This document shows, piece after piece, positions 54,610 to 61,477 of a stretch of 64,000 bases of DNA. Each line of letters starts with the position of its first letter. Positions within the stretch are counted from its first letter, which is position 1. Location: positions 1-64,000 of the forward strand of contig JARFNK010000016.1 of assembly GCA_029167225.1 (NCBI GenBank). Direction: 5' to 3'. The DNA comes from Sphingobium arseniciresistens (lineage in GTDB: Bacteria; Pseudomonadota; Alphaproteobacteria; Sphingomonadales; Sphingomonadaceae). The position numbers were made by a program, and so were the translations under genes. Below the pieces are notes generated by a model. That model saw only the letters and a list, made by a program, of their open reading frames with translations. It searched no databases and was not told the origin of the DNA.

Positions 54610-54878
54610 TGCCGCTATGGCTGGACCTGCTGCGCACGCCGATGGCGGCACCCGAAAGCCGCTCGCTCCGCCGTATGCGGTTCACCTGGCAGGGGCTTTG
54701 CCTGTCGCTGGCGCTCGGTGTTGGCATGTTCACGCCGTTTCATCGCATGGCGGGCCAACTGGCGCCGGTCCTCGTAGCGATCCTGCTGCTGGCGACGGCG
54801 CTTTACACCTGGCTCTACCTCGTCCGGAAGCACCGCATCGACAAGGATTTCCTCGAGCGCGTTGGGGAGGGTGAATGA
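54609..54878 (+). CDS. Unknown small membrane protein between traW and traU
   Basis: An 89-residue protein with two hydrophobic helices (about residues 27-43 and 50-70) and a charged C-terminus (RKHRIDKDFLERVGEGE). ATG 54609 shares a base with the traW stop and the stop overlaps traU by 4 bases. No F homologue is recognised. Position implies a transfer role. Confidence 0.6.
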   Translation: MPLWLDLLRTPMAAPESRSLRRMRFTWQGLCLSLALGVGMFTPFHRMAGQLAPVLVAILLLATALYTWLYLVRKHRIDKDFLERVGEGE

Positions 54879-55897
54879 TGCGTTGGCTGCGTCCTGTCCT
54901 TGGTGTCCTCCTGCTGTTGACGGTCATGTTCGCGCTTGTTCCCAAGGCGGAGGCAGCCGGTCCGACCTGCAACGGCAAATTCGTCAATCCGATCACCGAC
55001 GTCTGCTGGTCGTGCCTGTTTCCCCTGTCGGTGGGAGGGCTCAAGATCTGGCCGAGCAGCCGACCCGACCCGAGCAATCCAGCGTCGCCGGTATGCGTCT
55101 GCAGCGATCCGCTCCCTCGCATCGGCATTTCGGTGGGTTTCTGGGAGCCGGCGCGGCTTGCTGACGTGACGATGAAGCCGTGGTGTTTCCCGAACCTCGG
55201 CGGGGTCCGCATCGCGCCCGGCTTCGATATCGGCCAAGGCTATCTGGCCGGGCCGTCGATGGTGGGCGGTCGATCCCAAAGCACGGCCAAATGGCACGTC
55301 CACTGGTATGTCTATCCGCTTCTCTACTGGATGGAGATCCTGACCGATTTCGTGTGCTTCGAGCAGGCGTCGTTCGATATCGCCTACATGACCGAGATCG
55401 ATCCGCTCTGGCAGGATGACTCGCTGACCACGCTCATCAATCCTGAGGCGATCGTTTTCGCGAACCCTATCGCGCAGGCAGCGTGCGCCGGTGATTGCAT
55501 TGCCGGCACGGTCGGGCTTCCGCTCGATCCGCTGTTCTGGTGCGCGGGTTGTCAGGGCAGCATGTACCCACTGAACGGCAATATCCCGGCGTCGATCGGG
55601 CATGTGCAGTCGTCGCGTCTCGCGATTTCGCGGTTCGCCTACAAGATGCACCGCGAGGCGCTGGCTTGGGGAACGATGGGCTCGAAGGGCCTGTGCAAGA
55701 AATACCTCATGCCGATCATGCGGAAGCAGCAATATCGCTTCCAGATGGTCAACCCGATCCCGACCGTCAGCGGCCGCTTCGCCTGCTCGGCGATCGGGGC
55801 TTCCACCATGCCGCCCGATGCGGGTCGCGCCTACCCCGCCGGCGGCGAGGACATGGGCTACCTCATCTGGCGCAAGCGCAATTGCTGCGTGCTGTAG
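54875..55897 (+). CDS. traU: T4SS protein TraU
   Basis: A 340-residue exported Cys-rich protein. The signal peptide ends at EAAG (about residue 28). The TraU pattern CNGKFVNPITDVCWSCLFPLSVGG is present, along with many Cys (CVCSDPLPRIGISVGFWEP, CAGDCIAGTVGLPLDPLFWCAGCQG). It is needed for DNA transfer after pilus formation in F. Disulfides would require the DsbC-like protein nearby. Confidence 0.93.
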   Translation: MMRWLRPVLGVLLLLTVMFALVPKAEAAGPTCNGKFVNPITDVCWSCLFPLSVGGLKIWPSSRPDPSNPASPVCVCSDPLPRIGISVGFWEPARLADVTMKPWCFPNLGGVRIAPGFDIGQGYLAGPSMVGGRSQSTAKWHVHWYVYPLLYWMEILTDFVCFEQASFDIAYMTEIDPLWQDDSLTTLINPEAIVFANPIAQAACAGDCIAGTVGLPLDPLFWCAGCQGSMYPLNGNIPASIGHVQSSRLAISRFAYKMHREALAWGTMGSKGLCKKYLMPIMRKQQYRFQMVNPIPTVSGRFACSAIGASTMPPDAGRAYPAGGEDMGYLIWRKRNCCVL

Positions 55898-55907
55898 GGG
55901 ACCGACG

Positions 55908-56654
55908 ATGCGCCTATTGGCCTGGGGCGTCACCGCCCTCTTGGGAACCGCCGGGATTTCGGCCCTACTCGCCCAAACCGTCGACGGGCTCGACGTACAG
56001 GCAATCAAAAAGCGCTCGGCCGACCTGGCGGCTGACGCACAAGCCTTCGTCGACCAGGTCAAGGACCGAGGAGACGAGTTCAGGGAGGAAGCCGTCGCGA
56101 TCCGCGAAAGCGGCACGGAAAACATGCGCCAGGTCGCGGCGAAAGATCTGCCCAAGGGCCCGGCGGGGCCGATCGACTTCGATGAGATCGTGCAGGGGGC
56201 GTCGAAGAACGCCAGCGCAACGGGCGGCGATGCTCCGCAATTAATTGTCTTCGCGAGCCTGTCGATGCCGCCGCAGTCGCTTAAGCAGCTCATCAAGGAC
56301 ACGGCGAGGGCAGGGGGCGTCGTCGTTTTCCGGGGCTTCCCGAACAATTCCATGAAGGAGTTCGCGGGCAGGCTCGGTCAGATTGTCGAAAGCCAGGGCG
56401 ATTTCACAAATATCGGCATCGATCCGCGCCTCTTCCGCGCGTTCAACGTGCAGGCGGTCCCCACCTATGTGGCCGTCTCCTCGGACTTCGACCTCTGTGC
56501 CGGCTTCTCCTGCCAATCCAAGGTTCCACCCTTTGACCGTATGACCGGCAACGTGACGGTCGAATATGCGCTCAATTCCTTTGCCGAGGGCAACGGACCG
56601 GGAGCTCGCATCGCCGCTGTCGGCCTTTCGAATATGCGGAAGGGACGGGAGTGA
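55908..56654 (+). CDS. trbC: TrbC (F-type) protein
   Basis: A 248-residue exported protein. A signal sequence (residues 1-22) is followed by a helical region (DGLDVQAIKKRSADLAADAQAFVDQ) and the TrbC domain (LIVFASLSMPPQSLKQLIKDTARAGGVVVFRGF; NVQAVPTYVAVSSDF), a thioredoxin-like fold without a CxxC. It pairs with TraW in F. ATG 55908 lies 10 bases after traU. Confidence 0.88.
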   Translation: MRLLAWGVTALLGTAGISALLAQTVDGLDVQAIKKRSADLAADAQAFVDQVKDRGDEFREEAVAIRESGTENMRQVAAKDLPKGPAGPIDFDEIVQGASKNASATGGDAPQLIVFASLSMPPQSLKQLIKDTARAGGVVVFRGFPNNSMKEFAGRLGQIVESQGDFTNIGIDPRLFRAFNVQAVPTYVAVSSDFDLCAGFSCQSKVPPFDRMTGNVTVEYALNSFAEGNGPGARIAAVGLSNMRKGRE

Positions 56655-58552
56655 AGGCTTCAGCGCTTATCGTCGCGCTCGTCACCGCCTTGCTCGCCGC
56701 CGGTCCTTTGGGGGCGCAGATGACGCTCGAGCAGGCGCGCGAGCAGGGCAAGGCCATGGGCAACGAGAAGAAGTCGGACTCGACGCTTGTTCCCCGCGAC
56801 GATGCTCAAGCCGAGGCGGTGCCAGGGTATGCGGGCACGACCTTGCCTGAAGGCGCCTATTTCGACGATCCCGATAAACTGGAAGCAGCCGCCGCTTCGG
56901 CAAAATCGAGCAACGAGCAATATAAGATAACAACGGACGCCGCGCATACGCGACCAACTTTCAGCAACGACGAGATCCTCGCGACGACGGATCGCGCAAC
57001 CCAGGTCGAGAACGACCCGTCAGCGTACCTCGACGGCGAGAACATTACGGGCGGCGCCGGCTCCTGCACGCCGCTGCCGCCCGGCGCAGGGGCCGACGGC
57101 TATTATGAAGCGACCTGTAACTCCGGCGCTAAGGTCGAGGAGTCGACCCCTTCATGCTCGGTCGGTCTCAACCACAGCTTCTCGACCACGCACGTCTACA
57201 CCTGCGGAACAGCGTTTTTGACAAGCGAAGCGACGCGGTGCGTCAGATATGCGGGACGAAGGTGCCTCGAATATCAGACGGCGGTTACGCCGGTCGAGAC
57301 GCACAATAGCTGCTACGGCTTTGAAGCGGCACCGCAATGCACAATGTCGAACGAGGTCTTTGCCGATCAGCATCGGCGCATCACGGCTGGACGGACCAAC
57401 TACTGGTCGACGACTTCAGATCGGACCTATACCTGTTCGTCGGAAGCGAACTCGACGCCGGGCGGCTCGTCGACCAGGAGCTATTGGCGGCGCACGGCCG
57501 CACCGCCGGTTTATGTTGGACCGCAGCAGCATTACGAGGGGACGTCGCGGGACGAGAGCGCCTGTTCGGCGTACACCGGCAACAGCGAGTGCAGTCTTCG
57601 GGAAGAGGTTTGCACATCGAGCGATCCGGTGACTCGCGAGGTAGAAGGGGTCGCGATTACACAGCCGTGCTGGGCTTGGAACCGGACCTACACCTGTAAC
57701 CACATCACCACAGGGAATGATTGCGCCGATCTCGAGGCAAACCGCTCGTGCACGTATCTGCGCGACGAATGCTTGGATGAAGATCCGGACGGCGGCCCGT
57801 GCAAGGTGATGGAGAAGGTCTACAAATGCCCGACCCCGGGAGGCGTGTCGGCCGACCCGAAGCAGTATATCTGTGGCGACGACGTCTATTGCATCAACGG
57901 CGATTGCGAGCCGATCGTCCGCGAAGCATCGACCGAGTTCAAGGACGCGCTGGTTGCGCTCCATTCGATCGACCAGGCTGGCAAGGAATTCGACGAGACA
58001 AATTTCACCGTTTTCAAGGGGACGCGCGAGACTTGCCATAAGCCGGTCTTCGGCCTGATCAACTGCTGCGCGGGCAAGGTCTCGGGCGCTGTGCCGGTTG
58101 CGGCCGGCGCGGCCGCGCTGGCGGGCGGCCCGCTCGCGATCGCGGCTTTCGCCACGCCGTTCCTCACACTGTTCGCTTGCTCTCAGGACGAGATGAAGCT
58201 CGATATCAAGGATCGCATGGGCTTCTGCCACAAGGTCGGGACATATTGTTCGTCAAGCTTCCTCGGCATCTGCAAGACCAAGCGGACCGCCTATTGTTGT
58301 TTCGAAAGCAAGCTCAGTCGTGTGCTTCAGGAACAGGGCCGGGTCCAGCTCGGCAGACCATGGGGCGCGCCAAAAAAGGAACAGTGTGAAGGCTTCACGA
58401 TCGAGGAATTTGCTTTGCTCGACCTGTCCGTAATGGATTTCACCGAGGTGTATGCCGATTTCATGGATGCGGCCAAGCTGCCCGATGAAGTCGAAACGAT
58501 GAGCGAGATTCAAGACAAGATACAGGCCTACTATGATCTCCACGGCAAATGA
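56651..58552 (+). CDS. traN: Mating-pair stabilization protein TraN
   Basis: A 633-residue exported protein from GTG 56651 with signal peptide (residues 1-22) and more than 30 Cys residues (for example CSVGLNHSFSTTHVYTCGTAF, CYGFEAAPQC, GLINCCAGKVSG). This is the TraN type, an outer membrane adhesin that stabilises mating pairs and may determine recipient specificity. The central Tyr/Ser/Thr-rich region (residues 180-300) is likely the variable surface part. It overlaps the next gene by 20 bases. Confidence 0.9.
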   Translation: MKASALIVALVTALLAAGPLGAQMTLEQAREQGKAMGNEKKSDSTLVPRDDAQAEAVPGYAGTTLPEGAYFDDPDKLEAAAASAKSSNEQYKITTDAAHTRPTFSNDEILATTDRATQVENDPSAYLDGENITGGAGSCTPLPPGAGADGYYEATCNSGAKVEESTPSCSVGLNHSFSTTHVYTCGTAFLTSEATRCVRYAGRRCLEYQTAVTPVETHNSCYGFEAAPQCTMSNEVFADQHRRITAGRTNYWSTTSDRTYTCSSEANSTPGGSSTRSYWRRTAAPPVYVGPQQHYEGTSRDESACSAYTGNSECSLREEVCTSSDPVTREVEGVAITQPCWAWNRTYTCNHITTGNDCADLEANRSCTYLRDECLDEDPDGGPCKVMEKVYKCPTPGGVSADPKQYICGDDVYCINGDCEPIVREASTEFKDALVALHSIDQAGKEFDETNFTVFKGTRETCHKPVFGLINCCAGKVSGAVPVAAGAAALAGGPLAIAAFATPFLTLFACSQDEMKLDIKDRMGFCHKVGTYCSSSFLGICKTKRTAYCCFESKLSRVLQEQGRVQLGRPWGAPKKEQCEGFTIEEFALLDLSVMDFTEVYADFMDAAKLPDEVETMSEIQDKIQAYYDLHGK

Positions 58553-58931
58553 CCTGCTCTCGTCAGGCGGCGGTTCGCCATGCGGCTGGGACATGACTGT
58601 GTTCCAGCTCGCGAGCTTCCTGTGCATCTATCGCGCCGAACAGCCCATGCGGATTGAGGAACTCTGTACGGTCCTGGCGGGCTGGTTCGAATGTGCCATC
58701 CCGCCGCAGGACGCAGCCGGACCAGTGGCGGACATGGTCGAACGGGGATGGCTGATTCCGGTCGCCGACCGGCTGAAGGCCAGCAACGAAGGCCGGGAAG
58801 CGGCACGTCCGCTCATGAACGGGATTATCAGGATGCTCGACCACGGTACGCGGCTGATCGACGTGGCGCTGATGATGTCCGTCCTTCGGCTAACCAAGGG
58901 GGAGCTGGACAGTGGCAATGTCGATCTTTGA
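58533..58931 (+). CDS. Unknown protein in the transfer operon after traN
   Basis: A 132-residue cytoplasmic-type protein overlapping the traN end by 20 bases. It has a winged-helix-like rhythm (MTVFQLASFLCIYRAEQPMRIEELCTVLAGWFECAI then PVADMVERGWLIPVADR) and no signal peptide. It could be a small regulator. No family recognised. Confidence 0.55.
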   Translation: MISTANDLLSSGGGSPCGWDMTVFQLASFLCIYRAEQPMRIEELCTVLAGWFECAIPPQDAAGPVADMVERGWLIPVADRLKASNEGREAARPLMNGIIRMLDHGTRLIDVALMMSVLRLTKGELDSGNVDL

Positions 58932-59161
58932 ACCCGCAATCATCCTGCTAGTGGGCGCGCCGGTGCCGCAGATGGCGCCCGGCCCGCCACCAACCTCTAT
59001 CCCGAGCGCTCTCCCCTGCGGCTCGTCGTCGTCCGCGAATGGCCTCGACTGCTGCTTTCACTACGCGATCTGGAATGGACCATCTCCGGCCAGCGATCGC
59101 CCCACCCATTCCGCGCCCAGGTCCGTCGCCGCGGACGCAACCGACGAAAGGACGACAAGCG
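58918..59161 (+). pseudogene. Possible small or frameshifted gene before traF
   Basis: This is the only sizeable gap in the operon. One frame gives MSIFEPAIILLVGAPVPQ then loses plausible composition. A second frame from about 58986 reads TNLYPERSPLRLVVVREWPRLLLSLRDLEWTISG and on to a basic end just before traF, but has no start codon. The two parts together look like one small gene broken by a frameshift. Weak, composition-based evidence only. Confidence 0.25.
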
Positions 59162-59992
59162 ATGTCCAGACTCGCTAAGCTGTCGATGCTGCTCCTCACT
59201 TTGTCACCGATCGGGTCGGCGGCACCGCTTCAGGCCCAGGATGCTTCCGCATCCAGCGACTCCCTCGAACGTGGTGGGAGCGGGGATGATTTCTACTGTG
59301 GTGAGCGCAAGCTCGGCCAGTGGTTCTATTGTGCCAAGCCGAAGCCGCCGGCGGCGAAGGAACAGTCGCAGCAGGCCCCGGCGACCAGCGCGGCCGAGCG
59401 AATGGCGGCGATTACCAAGCAACTCGACGAACTAAAGGCCCGCGCCATATTGGAGCCGTCCGAGGACAACGTGATCGCCTATGTCCGTTTTCAGCGCGAG
59501 CAGCTCGATCGCGCCTCGACCTTCTCAGACACTTGGCAGCGCGCGCTTTGGCAGAACCCGGATCTCGACTACACGCTGCAGCGGCCGGTCTCGACGATCG
59601 GCAAGCGTGCCTGGCTCGACAACCGCAAGGCTGATCGCGATGCTGTCCTGACGAACCTCAGCCAGCGCTACGGCCTCTTCTATTTCTATGCGCAGAGTTG
59701 CGGTGCGTGCGAGCTGTTTGCTCCGATCCTCAAATCGGTCGCCGACAGTCATCGAATGGCGGTGATGGCGGTCTCGATGGACGGTGGTCCGAATCGCGAA
59801 TTCCCCAACTATGTGGTCGACTCCGGTCAGCGGGCGCGAATGGGCGTGCCGGGTAACCAGACGCCGGCGCTGGTGCTGTTCGATACCCAGACCAAGCGGA
59901 CGATCCCGGTCGGATACGGCGTGCTGAGCGCTGATGAGATCATGGATCGGATCTTCATGTTGACCAACACCAAGGTTGGGAGCGACTATTGA
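59162..59992 (+). CDS. traF: T4SS protein TraF (F-type, thioredoxin-like)
   Basis: A 276-residue periplasmic protein. A signal peptide ends near LQAQD (about residue 24). The TraF pattern includes the early DFYCGERKLGQWFYC and a C-terminal thioredoxin fold with SCGAC (Cys180, Cys183) followed by MGVPGNQTPALVLFD. F plasmid TraF is described as lacking the CxxC, so this copy may be redox-active. ATG 59162 follows AAAGGACG. It overlaps the traH start. Confidence 0.88.
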   Translation: MSRLAKLSMLLLTLSPIGSAAPLQAQDASASSDSLERGGSGDDFYCGERKLGQWFYCAKPKPPAAKEQSQQAPATSAAERMAAITKQLDELKARAILEPSEDNVIAYVRFQREQLDRASTFSDTWQRALWQNPDLDYTLQRPVSTIGKRAWLDNRKADRDAVLTNLSQRYGLFYFYAQSCGACELFAPILKSVADSHRMAVMAVSMDGGPNREFPNYVVDSGQRARMGVPGNQTPALVLFDTQTKRTIPVGYGVLSADEIMDRIFMLTNTKVGSDY

Positions 59993-61458
59993 TGGAACAG
60001 GATCGCAGAAGCGGCAGGGTCCGCAAATTTCTCCGGCAATCCGCAGGGTGCTTGAGCCTGGTGGCGGCGTCGCATTTCGCGCTGGTCGGTGTCGCGCATG
60101 CCGACGTCGCGTCGGAAATGAACGGGTTCTTCAACGACGCCGGCGGCGCTGCAAATGTGACCGGGCCAACTGCGTTCCAGGGCCAGTCGGCGGGCTACTA
60201 TTCGTTGGGCAATGTCTGGACGCGCTTCCCGCAGAAAAGCGTGTCGCCCTTCAACCTGCAGCTTCCGAGTGCGCGCGCGGGATGCGGCGGCATCGACCTG
60301 TTCAGCGGCAGCTTCTCGTTCATCAACGCCTCGGAAATCGTCGCGATGCTGAAGGCGACGGCCAACAATGCGCTGGGGTTCGCCTTCAAGCTGGCGATCG
60401 ATTCCGTGTCGCCCGAGATCGGCAAGGTCATGGATGAGTTCAGCCAGAAAGCGCAGCTCCTCAACCAGATGAACATCTCGAGCTGCGAAACGGCGCAGGC
60501 GCTTGTGGGCGGCATCTGGCCACAGATGGAAACGACGCGCTCCACGATCTGCGAGGCGGTCGGCAACAGTCAGGGCGTATTCTCCGACTGGGCGGCATCA
60601 CGCCAGGGCTGCAACAACGGCAACCGTCGTGACAGCACGATCGCCGGCAACACCGATGCGTCCATGAAGGATCAGCTTGTGGGCGAACCCCACAACTATA
60701 CCTGGGAGGCGCTGAAGAAGTCGGCCAAATTTGGCGCGTTCGACCAGTCCTTCTCAGAATATATCATGACGCTGGTCGGCACGGTTGTAACCACGCCGTC
60801 GACCGACCCCAGCGTCGGCGGCAAGGTCGTCATGTTTGGGCCGGCCGAAGAGGCTGTGGTGACGGCATTGCTCGATGGCACGGCCGATGCGCCCGCGGTC
60901 AAGATGCTCAAGTGCAACGACGAGAATTGCTACGATGTGGGCGAACAGACCCTCACGGTGCCGGCGTCCTCGGCGCTTCGGCCGCGCATCAGCACCATGA
61001 TCAAGTCCATGAGCGACAAGATCCGGACGGATACGGCGCTCGATGCGGCGGAAAAGCAGCTCCTCAACCTCGCGACGGTGCCGATCTACAAGATCCTCGC
61101 GGTGCAGGCATATGCCCATTATGCGCTGACCGACGGTGAGATTCAGACGCTATCGGAGATCGTCGCGGTCGACCTTCTGGCAGCGATGCTCGACAATATG
61201 CTTGACCGCGTCGAGCAAGCGAAGGTCCACTACCAGACCTTCGATCAGGAAACCGCGACGCAGTGGAAACAGCAGATCGCCGCGACCCGGGCCAAGTTCG
61301 CGCAGCGCGATGTGAAGCTGAACAATAAGCTGCAAGTGACGATGCAGATCATCAACCGCAGCATCATGCTCGAGTCCACACTTCAAAACTCAATGACGCC
61401 CGGGATGTCGTCCGCGCTCAATTTTTCTCGCGGTCTCAACGCACAGGGCCTGATGTAA
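59992..61458 (+). CDS. traH: T4SS protein TraH
   Basis: A 488-residue exported protein of the TraH type: signal-like region ending near HADVAS (about residue 38), then MNGFFNDAGGAANVTGPTAFQGQSAGYYSLGNVWTRFP and CGGIDLFSGSFSFINASEIVAMLK, with conserved Cys. It helps pilus assembly and mating-pair stabilization with TraF and TraG. ATG 59992 overlaps the traF stop; a TTG one codon earlier is not preferred. Confidence 0.92.
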   Translation: MEQDRRSGRVRKFLRQSAGCLSLVAASHFALVGVAHADVASEMNGFFNDAGGAANVTGPTAFQGQSAGYYSLGNVWTRFPQKSVSPFNLQLPSARAGCGGIDLFSGSFSFINASEIVAMLKATANNALGFAFKLAIDSVSPEIGKVMDEFSQKAQLLNQMNISSCETAQALVGGIWPQMETTRSTICEAVGNSQGVFSDWAASRQGCNNGNRRDSTIAGNTDASMKDQLVGEPHNYTWEALKKSAKFGAFDQSFSEYIMTLVGTVVTTPSTDPSVGGKVVMFGPAEEAVVTALLDGTADAPAVKMLKCNDENCYDVGEQTLTVPASSALRPRISTMIKSMSDKIRTDTALDAAEKQLLNLATVPIYKILAVQAYAHYALTDGEIQTLSEIVAVDLLAAMLDNMLDRVEQAKVHYQTFDQETATQWKQQIAATRAKFAQRDVKLNNKLQVTMQIINRSIMLESTLQNSMTPGMSSALNFSRGLNAQGLM

Positions 61459-61477
61459 GGGCACGGGAGCAACGGCT

